From JAXGPP01 sp964436865 (GTDB taxonomy: Bacteria; Planctomycetota; Planctomycetia; Pirellulales; Thermoguttaceae), in assembly GCA_964436865.1 (NCBI GenBank), contig CAYTFK010000338.1, forward strand, positions 1 through 7,406: 7,406 bases of DNA. Direction: 5' to 3'. A program made the position numbers and the translations under genes. How positions within the stretch are numbered: the stretch's first letter is position 1; each line of letters begins with the position of its first letter. Of the stretch, positions 1 to 5,954 are shown in pieces. The notes beneath the pieces are model-generated. The model was not told where the DNA came from, ran no database searches, and saw only the letters and a list, made by a program, of their open reading frames with translations.

Positions 1-334
1 AAACTTCCGGCTCAACCGGCTCCAGCGCGAAGCTCATCTGATAGGTGATGCCGCCGCGGCACTCCATCGAATCCTTGCGCTCGCCCTTGAGTCGATAGGA
101 CATCAGCCGCCGCCGTTCCGGCAACGGGTGATGGGCCGAAGTGGCGACCTCGGTCAGTGTCAACCCGGCATACCGCCACGTAACCACGTGGCCGGCGCTG
201 GTGATGTCGATCTTCGCGTGGTAGTCACCGCGTTCGACGCTCCGCGAGGCGTAGATCTCGAAGAGTTCCGGATGCAGGGGTCGCCCATACAACTGGAAAA
301 CCAGCTCTGCAACTTTCGGTCGAACGGTGAGCAC
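1..334 (-). CDS. DUF2617-like protein, N-terminal part (partial)
   Basis: Reading leftward from a GTG at 334-332, the frame stays open to the window edge and gives 111 residues, so the C-terminus is missing. It begins MLTVRPKVAELVFQLYGRPL, continues with HPELFEIY near residue 21, and has DITSAGHVVTWR near 43-54 and TSAHHPLPERRRL near 65-77. This pattern matches my memory of the DUF2617 family found mainly in planctomycetes, whose biochemical role is unknown. Full-length members are roughly 170-180 residues, so about one third is probably outside the window. I chose the GTG at 334 over the in-frame GTG at 343 because the purine run AAGGGGG lies eight bases upstream of it, a normal Shine-Dalgarno spacing, whereas it abuts the 343 codon. 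No signal peptide or membrane segment is visible, so a cytoplasmic protein is likely. The gene has its own promoter and is separated from the protease gene by 280 bp. The family call is from recall; the reading frame itself is convincing. Confidence 0.75.
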   Translation of the reverse strand, partial: MLTVRPKVAELVFQLYGRPLHPELFEIYASRSVERGDYHAKIDITSAGHVVTWRYAGLTLTEVATSAHHPLPERRRLMSYRLKGERKDSMECRGGITYQMSFALEPVEPEV

Positions 335-392
335 GACAAGCACCCCCTTATGTGGTCGCCCGAGTGGACGTGGATTTGCGTCTGACAGGGCC

Positions 393-421
393 ATTATAAG
401 CTTTGAGTGCAGTGAGTACAA
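393..421 (-). promoter_or_regulatory. Sigma-70-type promoter for the DUF2617-like gene
   Basis: On the minus strand there is a perfect TATAAT (398-393) preceded, after a 17-base spacer, by TTGTAC (421-416), which keeps the leading TTG of the -35 consensus. Transcription would start near 386 and give a leader of about 50 nt before the GTG at 334. AT-rich hexamers are scarce in this GC-rich window, which makes the match more meaningful. No start site has been mapped. Confidence 0.55.
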
Positions 422-544
422 AGGGATGTTTCTCAGCCGCGCGGCGCGTCACTCGACAGAGGGCTTGACAAGCTCGCGAGGCCTGTTCAACGGTCTGCTA
501 GCACTGGCCCGCGGCAACGAATTGGCACGTGATTCGCTTCGACT

Positions 545-574
545 CGGCGAGCGGCAGTCGAGTTCCGCTCGCCG
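545..574 (-). terminator. Perfect 10-bp hairpin downstream of the protease gene
   Basis: CGGCGAGCGG at 545-554 pairs perfectly with CCGCTCGCCG at 565-574 around a 10-nt loop. It begins about 40 bp past the stop codon of the leftward protease gene, where a transcript end is expected. No T-tract follows on the minus strand, so it is not a classical intrinsic terminator. It could act as a U-less terminator, an RNA 3'-end stabiliser or a protein-binding palindrome. The rest of the 335-614 gap shows only the DUF2617 promoter and no credible gene. Confidence 0.4.
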
Positions 575-614
575 GCTGTCACGGTGTGAGCGGATCGCTT
601 GCCGCGCGCGGAAC

Positions 615-1394
615 CTACAGCGCTCCGGCGAGGATGTCGTAACCGGCATGAGTGCCTGCCGCGATGCCGAACCCTCGGTAGACGAACAGCAGCCCGAAGA
701 ACACTCCCGCCAGGAGCCGGAAAGTGAAACTGAACCAGAAGCGGCCGTCGAGCCACTCGACGGCTTCGCCGTACGGGCCGATGTAATGCGCGACGGCAAA
801 AGTCAGGCTCGTTGCCATGATCGCCAGGATCAGGCTCCAGCGGCGTTCCGCTCCCAGTCGGCGGAGCACGAGGGCCATCGGCGCCAGGGGGAGGAGGCGG
901 AACATGAGTTCTTCATATACGCCCGCGCCCAAAAAACCGACGATGCCGGTGAGGTCGCCGGTAAGATCGAGCAGCGGCGGAGCGGTTTCCGCCGCGCGCG
1001 GCGCAGTACCAATCGCCGCCACCACGGCGGCCTGGAACTCGAGCAACAGCCGGAGCGAAACGGCCAGCAGGGCAGACTCGGCCCCCATGCCGGCCAGCAC
1101 GGTCCGCGAGACCCGCCACGGTTGCCGAGTGGTGTAGTGCCAGCCGACGAGCAGTCCCACGGTCAGCGCCGGCAGTAGGAAGTAATGGCCCAGCCCGATC
1201 CACTCCAGAAGCTGGCGGAGCCAGACGTCGGCGCCGTTGCGGAGCGCGCTATCGCCAAGCGCCAGCACGCCCAATTCGTACACCACCAGCAGGGGCGCCA
1301 CAAAGACCAGGCTTGCCAGCGGCTGGCGCGAGTCGCTCCAATAGCTCGGGGCGCGCGTTTCGATCGCCTCGCCGGGCGAGGTTGCAGCGGACAT
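615..1394 (-). CDS. CPBP-family (Rce1/Abi-type) intramembrane metalloprotease
   Basis: A 259-residue polytopic membrane protein of the CPBP family, whose members are glutamate-dependent intramembrane proteases related to the eukaryotic CAAX protease Rce1. The conserved motifs are in order: EELMFR at 161-166 (the EExxxR motif, E161/E162/R166), FAVAH at 199-203 (FxxxH, H203) and HAGYD at 249-253 (H249). Hydrophobic segments lie near residues 27-46, 71-85, 97-127, 148-180, 186-206 and 222-246. The frame extends upstream to a TTG at 1451. I prefer the ATG at 1394 because the extra 19 residues are basic and low in similarity to a membrane-protein start, but neither codon has a strong Shine-Dalgarno. 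The protein ends six residues after the last motif, which is short but acceptable. Substrate is unknown: bacterial relatives are linked to bacteriocin immunity, peptide processing or prenyl-protein maturation, and nothing here tells which. It is transcribed away from the glycosylase and amidoligase genes. Confidence 0.85.
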   Translation of the reverse strand: MSAATSPGEAIETRAPSYWSDSRQPLASLVFVAPLLVVYELGVLALGDSALRNGADVWLRQLLEWIGLGHYFLLPALTVGLLVGWHYTTRQPWRVSRTVLAGMGAESALLAVSLRLLLEFQAAVVAAIGTAPRAAETAPPLLDLTGDLTGIVGFLGAGVYEELMFRLLPLAPMALVLRRLGAERRWSLILAIMATSLTFAVAHYIGPYGEAVEWLDGRFWFSFTFRLLAGVFFGLLFVYRGFGIAAGTHAGYDILAGAL

Positions 1395-1628
1395 GAGTGA
1401 AAATCGCCGAGATCGGAGTCCAGGGCGCCGCCACGACGCAGTGTTGGGCAAGCACGCGGCAAAGCCCTCTTGAAAAGGCGCGATCCCCCGTGTCGTGCCG
1501 CTGTCAACAGTCTGTCATCGGCCCCTGCCGACCCGCGACTTCAATGATAAAATGCGTTCTTTCGCCTCCCTGTCCTCCCAGGCTGCCGGGAACAGAGGCG
1601 CCCGCCAGGAATCGAGTTCCGCTCTTCA
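1395..1628. other. Divergent intergenic spacer
   Basis: This 234-bp region separates the leftward protease from the rightward glycosylase and must hold the start signals of both. Toward the right I see an extended -10 near 1545. Toward the left, a perfect TTGACA occurs on the minus strand at 1507-1502, but no convincing -10 lies 16-18 bases beyond it. The same spot carries two direct copies of CTGTCA (1501-1506 and 1512-1517), 11 bp apart and so roughly one helical turn, which could be an operator. I see no gene or RNA structure here. Confidence 0.5.
1545..1553 (+). promoter_or_regulatory. Candidate extended -10 promoter for the glycosylase gene
   Basis: TG at 1545-1546, one spacer base, then TAAAAT at 1548-1553 gives an extended -10 element (five of six matches to TATAAT). 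The -35 position (about 1525-1530, CTGCCG) is poor, as extended -10 promoters tolerate. Transcription would start near 1560, about 70 nt before the ATG at 1629. It is one of few AT-rich spots in the spacer. Confidence 0.4.
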
Positions 1629-2297
1629 ATGAACCCCAGTCTGCACGACATCTACGACCGGCTGCTTGGCACGTACGGTCCCCAGCACTGGTGGCCGGGC
1701 GATTCGCCGTTGGAAGTCATGATCGGGGCCGTGCTCGTACAGAACACGGCCTGGAAGAACGTCGAGAAGGCCATCGACCGGCTGCGCGATGCCGACCTGC
1801 TCGATTCCCAGGCTCTGGGCCGACTGCCAACCGATGAACTGGCCGAATACATCCGTCCGGCGGGGTATTATCGCGTCAAGGCCCGCCGGTTGCACAACCT
1901 TCTCAAGCTGGTGGTCGATCGCTACGCTGGATCGCTGGAGCGGATGTTCGACCAGGACCTGGAGACGCTTCGCGAAGAACTCCTCCAGACCAACGGCATC
2001 GGGCCGGAGACGGCCGACTCGATCCTCCTCTACGCTGCCCGGAAACCGACCTTTGTCGTCGACACTTATACCCATCGCATCTTCGCCCGGCACGGCTGGA
2101 TCGACTTTGGCGCGGGCTACTACGAGATCAAGGAGCATTTCGAGAGCGGCTTGGACCGCGACCCCGCGCTGTTCAACGAATACCACGCCCTGCTGGTCCG
2201 CGTCGGCCACCTCCACTGCCGCAAGACGCCCAAGTGCGATGGCTGCCCGCTGGCCGAGTGGCTACCCGACGGCCGTCCGCTAGAACCGGAGTGGTAG
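1629..2297 (+). CDS. HhH-GPD superfamily DNA glycosylase (endonuclease III-like)
   Basis: A 222-residue protein of the helix-hairpin-helix/GPD base-excision repair superfamily, which removes damaged bases from DNA. The core fits: an N-terminal helical part with GAVLVQNTAWKNVEKAI (33-49), the hairpin NGIGPETAD (122-130), and the catalytic aspartate D145 in VVDTYTHR. The lysine that gives E. coli endonuclease III its AP-lyase activity (GRKTA) is replaced by E127 (GPETA), so a monofunctional glycosylase is more likely. Near the C-terminus C197, C203 and C206 form C-x5-C-x2-C, but the fourth cysteine of the usual [4Fe-4S] loop is absent before the end. This subgroup is usually annotated as 'endonuclease III domain-containing protein' and is closer to MagIII (3-methyladenine glycosylase) than to Nth, so I give no symbol. 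There is no strong Shine-Dalgarno. A 97-bp gap separates it from the peptidase gene; operon membership is possible but not shown. A short stem (2296-2312, GGCC arms, GAATT loop) overlaps its stop. Confidence 0.85.
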   Translation: MNPSLHDIYDRLLGTYGPQHWWPGDSPLEVMIGAVLVQNTAWKNVEKAIDRLRDADLLDSQALGRLPTDELAEYIRPAGYYRVKARRLHNLLKLVVDRYAGSLERMFDQDLETLREELLQTNGIGPETADSILLYAARKPTFVVDTYTHRIFARHGWIDFGAGYYEIKEHFESGLDRDPALFNEYHALLVRVGHLHCRKTPKCDGCPLAEWLPDGRPLEPEW

Positions 2298-2394
2298 GGC
2301 CGAATTGGCCTTGCGTAGCGCGGCGCGGAACGTTTTACTGAAGCACGGCACAGTCGCTGACCGGTGCCATAGTACCGTGGGTGCTCTGGGTCGC

Positions 2395-3135
2395 ATGGAA
2401 ACCAAGCTACATCTGGATATCCTTCCGCAACCGGACTGCACGACGTGCGGCCCGACCTGCCTGCACGCGCTCTATCGCTACTATGGCGACGACCTGCCGC
2501 TGGAACGGGTGATCTCCGAATCACAGCAGTTGAAGGAAGGGGGCACGCTGGCGCCGTTTCTGGGAACCCACGCCTTGCGGCGGGGCTACGAGGCGACCAT
2601 CTACACCTACGATCTGCAGGTTTTCGACCCGACATGGTTCCTCAATCCGGCGGCGAACCTTACCGAGAAACTCCGGGCGCAGATGTCGGTCAAGTGCCTC
2701 CCCAAACTGCACGTCGTCAGCCAGGCCTACCTTGATTTCATTCAGTTGGGCGGCAAGATCCGTATGGAGGACCTCACCGGGGCGCTGGTCCGCAATTTCC
2801 TCAATCGCGGTACGCCTATTCTGGCGGGCCTGAGTGCAACCTACCTCTACCGCGAGACCCGGGAATACGGGCCGCGCTTCGAGCCCGACGATGTCCGCGG
2901 CGAACCGGCGGGCCACTTCGTCGTGCTTTGCGGCTACGACCGCGAGACGCGAAGCGTGCTCGTGGCCGATCCGCTCAAGCCCAATCCATTCTCACCCACT
3001 CATCAGTACGCGGCGAGCATCGACCGGGTGCTGTGCGCCATCCTGCTGGGCATCCTGACCTACGACGCCAAGCTGCTGATCATCGAACCACGGAAGGAGA
3101 GGAAGCGACGTGCCGATCCTGATCGTCGTCAATGA
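2395..3135 (+). CDS. Papain-like C39-type cysteine peptidase, partner of the RimK-like ligase
   Basis: A 246-residue protein with a papain/C39-type catalytic core. Q12 (oxyanion-hole Gln) and C18 lie in QPDCTTCGPTCL, spaced Q-x5-C as in C39 peptidases. The histidine is H174 in GHFVVLCGYD and the aspartate D192 in VLVADP. Extra cysteines C15 and C22 flank the nucleophile. There is no signal peptide, membrane segment, ABC-transporter part or GNAT domain, so it is a free-standing cytosolic enzyme, not a bacteriocin-export peptidase. Related proteins near RLAN/ATP-grasp genes often carry a fused GNAT acetyltransferase; this one does not. I chose the ATG at 2395 because family resemblance starts right after it; the frame is open upstream to 2305, but those 30 residues look non-coding. 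A weak TGc-CATAGT element (2365-2373) could be a promoter. The basic tail overlaps the next gene by 26 nt. Expected role: hydrolysis or transpeptidation of a peptide made by the two downstream ligases. Substrate unknown. Confidence 0.85.
   Translation: METKLHLDILPQPDCTTCGPTCLHALYRYYGDDLPLERVISESQQLKEGGTLAPFLGTHALRRGYEATIYTYDLQVFDPTWFLNPAANLTEKLRAQMSVKCLPKLHVVSQAYLDFIQLGGKIRMEDLTGALVRNFLNRGTPILAGLSATYLYRETREYGPRFEPDDVRGEPAGHFVVLCGYDRETRSVLVADPLKPNPFSPTHQYAASIDRVLCAILLGILTYDAKLLIIEPRKERKRRADPDRRQ
3094..3105 (+). promoter_or_regulatory. Strong Shine-Dalgarno inside the upstream gene
   Basis: The purine stretch AAGGAGAGGAAG lies just before the GTG at 3110 and still within the peptidase reading frame. 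It is the best ribosome-binding site in the window and fixes GTG 3110 as the start. Together with the 26-nt overlap it implies translational coupling or high independent initiation for the ligase. Confidence 0.7.
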
Positions 3136-4582
3136 TCCGAAGCAGTGGCCGTTCCAGATCCCCAACGTTGAAGTGGTGGATGCACGGTCGTATCTGACGC
3201 GGCCGGAATACAGCCAGATGAAGGGGGTGAAGCTCTTCAACCTCTGCCGCAGCTACCGCTACCAGAGCAGCGGCTACTATGTGTCGCTGCTGGCCGAGGC
3301 CCGCGGCCACAAGCCCCAGCCGAACGTCACCGCGATCCAGGATCTCAAGAGCCAGACCGTCGTCCGCCTGGCCTCGGAAGATCTCGACGAGGTGATCCAG
3401 AAGAGCCTCGCTCCAATCCAGTCGGATAAATTCACGTTGAGCATTTACTTCGGCCGCAACATGGCCAAGCGCTACGACCGGCTGGCGCTGCAACTGTTCA
3501 ACGTCTTCCAGGCGCCGCTCCTGCGGGCGGAGTTCACCCGCGACGAGCATTGGGAACTGCGGCGATTGCAGGCCATCGCCGCCAACGACGTTCCCGAAAG
3601 CCACCGGTCGTTCGTGGTGCAGGTGGCAACCGAGCATTTCTCCGGCCGCCGCGCCCGGGTGCCGCGGCGGACGCGCACGCGATACGATCTGGCCATTCTC
3701 GCCGACCCGGCCGAGCCCGAGCCGCCATCGAACGAGAAGGCCCTGCAGCGATTCATCCGCGCCGGCGAGTCGATGAGCCTGGCCGTCGAACGGATCGGTC
3801 ACGACGACTACGCCCGGGTAGCCGAGTTCGACGCCCTGTTCATCCGCGAGACCACGGCCGTAAATCACTACACCTATCGTTTCTCCCAGCGGGCGGCAGG
3901 CGAGGGGCTGGTGGTGATCGATGATCCCGACTCGATCGTCAAGTGCGCCAACAAGGTCTACCTCGCCGAACTCCTGACCCATCACGGCGTGCCGGTCCCC
4001 CGCACGGTGCTCGTTCACCGCGACAATGTCGAAGAAATCCCGCAAGAACTGGGCTTCCCGTGCGTGCTCAAGAAGCCCGACAGCGCTTTCTCGCTCGGAG
4101 TGACCAAGGTCGAGACGGAATCCGATCTGGAAGGGCAGATCAAACGGCTGCTCGATGACTCGGACCTCGTCGTCGCCCAGCAGTTCCTCCCCACGACGTT
4201 CGACTGGCGGATCGGCGTGCTGGACCGCCAGCCGCTCTACGCCTGCAAGTACTATATGGCGCCGAACCACTGGCAGATCATCAAGCGCGACGGGATGGGT
4301 AACCGGCATTACGGCAAGTTCGAGACCATCCCGGTCGAGTTGGCGCCGGCCAAGGCGGTGCGGATTGCCCTGCGGGCGGCGAACCTGATCGGCAACGGCC
4401 TGTACGGTGTCGACGTGAAGCAGTCGGGCGACCAGTATTACGTCATCGAGGTCAACGACAACCCGAACATCGACGCCGGTGTGGAGGACGCGATCCTCAA
4501 GCAAGAGATCTACCGCCGCATCATGGCCGTATTTCTCCGCCGCATCGAGCAGCGCAAGGCGTGGATCCCCGCCCATGATTGA
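3110..4582 (+). CDS. RimK-like ATP-grasp amide ligase with RLAN N-terminal domain
   Basis: A 490-residue two-part enzyme. Residues 1 to about 185 match the RLAN domain (RimK-like ATP-grasp N-terminal), including KLFNLCRSYRYQSSGYYVSL (41-60) followed by LAEARGHKPQP. Residues about 235-480 are an ATP-grasp ligase, which activates a carboxylate as an acyl-phosphate and joins it to an amine. Visible elements are NKVYLAELL (K282), LKKPDSAFSLGV with the nucleotide-binding lysine and flexible loop (about 320-331), FDWRIGVLD (364-372), GVDV (433-436) and the Mg-binding IEVNDNPN (446-453). RimK itself adds glutamate to ribosomal protein S6, but this is a different, longer lineage with an unknown substrate, so the symbol rimK would mislead. 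RLAN proteins are recorded beside papain-like peptidases and GCS2 enzymes, exactly as here. The start is GTG with a strong ribosome-binding site inside the preceding gene, with which it overlaps by 26 nt in another frame. No export signal; cytosolic. Confidence 0.9.
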   Translation: MPILIVVNDPKQWPFQIPNVEVVDARSYLTRPEYSQMKGVKLFNLCRSYRYQSSGYYVSLLAEARGHKPQPNVTAIQDLKSQTVVRLASEDLDEVIQKSLAPIQSDKFTLSIYFGRNMAKRYDRLALQLFNVFQAPLLRAEFTRDEHWELRRLQAIAANDVPESHRSFVVQVATEHFSGRRARVPRRTRTRYDLAILADPAEPEPPSNEKALQRFIRAGESMSLAVERIGHDDYARVAEFDALFIRETTAVNHYTYRFSQRAAGEGLVVIDDPDSIVKCANKVYLAELLTHHGVPVPRTVLVHRDNVEEIPQELGFPCVLKKPDSAFSLGVTKVETESDLEGQIKRLLDDSDLVVAQQFLPTTFDWRIGVLDRQPLYACKYYMAPNHWQIIKRDGMGNRHYGKFETIPVELAPAKAVRIALRAANLIGNGLYGVDVKQSGDQYYVIEVNDNPNIDAGVEDAILKQEIYRRIMAVFLRRIEQRKAWIPAHD

Positions 4583-4611
4583 CCCCGAAATCACCAGTAA
4601 GCATTCAAGCC

Positions 4612-4639
4612 GAACGCTGACGGCTGAACGCTGACAGCT
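4612..4639. repeat. Heptanucleotide tandem repeat, four units
   Basis: Four consecutive 7-nt units fill the spacer between the two ligase genes: GAACGCT, GACGGCT, GAACGCT, GACAGCT (consensus GAMVGCT). They can also be read as two 14-bp units differing at one base. A degenerate fifth unit may precede them at 4605-4611. The array ends eight bases before the ATG at 4648, in the place where a ribosome-binding site would be, so it may form part of the leader of the next gene. Short tandem repeats of this kind occur in intergenic regions of several bacterial groups; the function here is unknown. Confidence 0.6.
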
Positions 4640-4647
4640 CTCCAACC

Positions 4648-5913
4648 ATGACCAATGCGGCCGTGAGCGACCATCGCCCAATTCACCTGTTTGAGGCCTT
4701 CGGTGTCGAACTGGAGTACATGATCGTCGGCCGGGAGACGCTCGATGTGCTGCCGGTCACCGACGAAGTGCTTCGCCAGGTGGCGGGCGAGTATGTGAGC
4801 GACGTCGACTTTGGCGACGTCTCCTGGTCGAATGAACTGGTGCTGCACGTCATCGAAATCAAGACCGGCGGGCCCGCGCCGCGGCTGGAACCGCTGCCCG
4901 ACTGCTTCCAGCGGAGCGTGCGGAAGATCAACGAATTGCTTCTGCCGCTCGGCGGACGGCTCATGCCTTCGGCGATGCATCCGTGGATGGATCCGTTTCG
5001 CGAGATGCGGCTCTGGCCCCACGAATACAGCCCGGTCTATGAGGCCTACAACCGGATCTTCGATTGCCGCGGCCACGGCTGGGCCAACCTCCAGAGCGTG
5101 CACCTCAATCTGCCGTTTACGGGTGACGACGAGTTCGGCCGCCTGCACGCGGCGATCCGCCTCTTGTTGCCGATCATGCCGGCGCTGGCCGCCTCGTCGC
5201 CCGTGATGGACGGCCGGCTCACCGGGCTCATGGACTCGCGGCTGGAAGTCTACCGCACCAACTCGCAAAAGATCCCGTCGCTTACGGCAGAGGTGATCCC
5301 CGAGCGGGTCTACACGCGGGACGATTACGACCGGCGGATCTTCGCGAGGATCTACGCCGATATCGCCCCTTTCGATCCGGACGGGACGCTCCAGGACGAG
5401 TTCCTCAATTCGCGCGGTGCGATCGCCCGCTTCGGCCGCGGCACGATCGAGATTCGCGTGCTTGACGTGCAGGAGTGCCCGGCGGCCGACGTCGCCGTCT
5501 GCGCAGCGATCGTCGAGACTCTCCGCGCGCTGGTGGCCGAAAGGTGGACCGGCCTCGAAGAGCAAAAGGGGTTCGATACCGCGCGACTCGCTTCGATCTT
5601 TCGCGACGGGATTCGTCACGCCGATGAGGCGCTGATCGCTGACGCCGACTACCTTCGTCAGTTCGGACTACCCGGCAGCCAGGTGACGGCTCGCGACTTA
5701 TGGCGTCATCTCGTTGCGGCGACACAACCGGGGCTCGCCTCGTCCGGCCTTTCCTGGGTCGAGGCTCTTGAGACCATTCTCACCCATGGTCCGCTTGCGC
5801 GGCGGATCACCCGTTGCCTGGCCGGCGACACCTCGCCCGCGCGCCTCGCCGCCGTCTACCGCGAGTTGTGCGACTGCCTCGCGGCCGGCCGCATGTTTCG
5901 CGGATGCGCGTGA
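4648..5913 (+). CDS. GCS2-family carboxylate-amine ligase (glutamate-cysteine ligase type 2-like)
   Basis: A 421-residue member of the GCS2 family, which shares the glutamine-synthetase fold and forms gamma-glutamyl-type or other amide bonds using ATP. Visible motifs are FGVELEYMIV (18-27) with metal-binding E21 and E23, HVIEIKT (67-73) with E70, MPSAMHPWMD (106-115), QSVHLNLPF (149-157), and SSPVMDGRLTGLMDSRLEVY (183-202) followed by RTNSQKIPSLTAEVIPE. Further on, RFGRGTIEIRVLDVQECP lies near 261-278. It is longer than E. coli YbdK (about 370 residues) because of an extended C-terminal helical part after about residue 290. Actual substrates cannot be read from sequence; a gamma-glutamylcysteine role is one possibility among several. 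It follows the ATP-grasp gene after 65 bp on the same strand, and the partnership is known from other genomes. The ATG at 4648 has no clear Shine-Dalgarno; a short heptanucleotide repeat occupies that region. Cytosolic. Confidence 0.88.
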   Translation: MTNAAVSDHRPIHLFEAFGVELEYMIVGRETLDVLPVTDEVLRQVAGEYVSDVDFGDVSWSNELVLHVIEIKTGGPAPRLEPLPDCFQRSVRKINELLLPLGGRLMPSAMHPWMDPFREMRLWPHEYSPVYEAYNRIFDCRGHGWANLQSVHLNLPFTGDDEFGRLHAAIRLLLPIMPALAASSPVMDGRLTGLMDSRLEVYRTNSQKIPSLTAEVIPERVYTRDDYDRRIFARIYADIAPFDPDGTLQDEFLNSRGAIARFGRGTIEIRVLDVQECPAADVAVCAAIVETLRALVAERWTGLEEQKGFDTARLASIFRDGIRHADEALIADADYLRQFGLPGSQVTARDLWRHLVAATQPGLASSGLSWVEALETILTHGPLARRITRCLAGDTSPARLAAVYRELCDCLAAGRMFRGCA

Positions 5914-5954
5914 TCGATCCTCGCGACCGCCGAACCCCACCATTGGATGGAGTG

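Noticed and set aside
327..1178. A 283-codon plus-strand open frame across the protease gene
   Set aside because: Its translation is Arg-, Gln- and Glu-rich without domains and runs antisense to the clear CPBP motifs. It also crosses the hairpin and the promoter of the DUF2617 gene.
1395..1451. TTG start at 1451 for the CPBP protease
   Set aside because: TTG is a rarer start and the added segment is basic and unlike a membrane-protein N-terminus. It cannot be fully excluded, since the ATG at 1394 also lacks a good Shine-Dalgarno.
558..1624. Shared 13-mer TCGAGTTCCGCTC at 558-570 and 1612-1624
   Set aside because: One 13-bp match is close to chance expectation in a 7.4-kb GC-rich window, and the flanks are unrelated, so it is not evidence for an att site or mobile element boundary.
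2305..2394. N-terminal extension of the peptidase from position 2305
   Set aside because: The 30 extra residues have no family resemblance or supporting ribosome-binding site. The conserved core begins directly after the ATG at 2395.
4575..4633. Small open frame starting at the ATG that overlaps the end of the ATP-grasp gene
   Set aside because: Only 19 codons, it reads through the heptanucleotide repeat and has no motif. More likely spacer than a gene.
3080..4681. A 533-codon open frame on the minus strand antisense to the ATP-grasp gene
   Set aside because: It mirrors the plus-strand ligase codon by codon. GC-rich third positions on the real gene remove stops from this antisense frame, and its translation is rich in Asp, Arg, His and Val with no recognisable domain.
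4591..5619. A 342-codon minus-strand open frame opposite the GCS2 gene
   Set aside because: Same codon-bias shadow effect. The plus strand carries full GCS2 motifs, and the antisense translation has no motif and a low-complexity basic/acidic composition.
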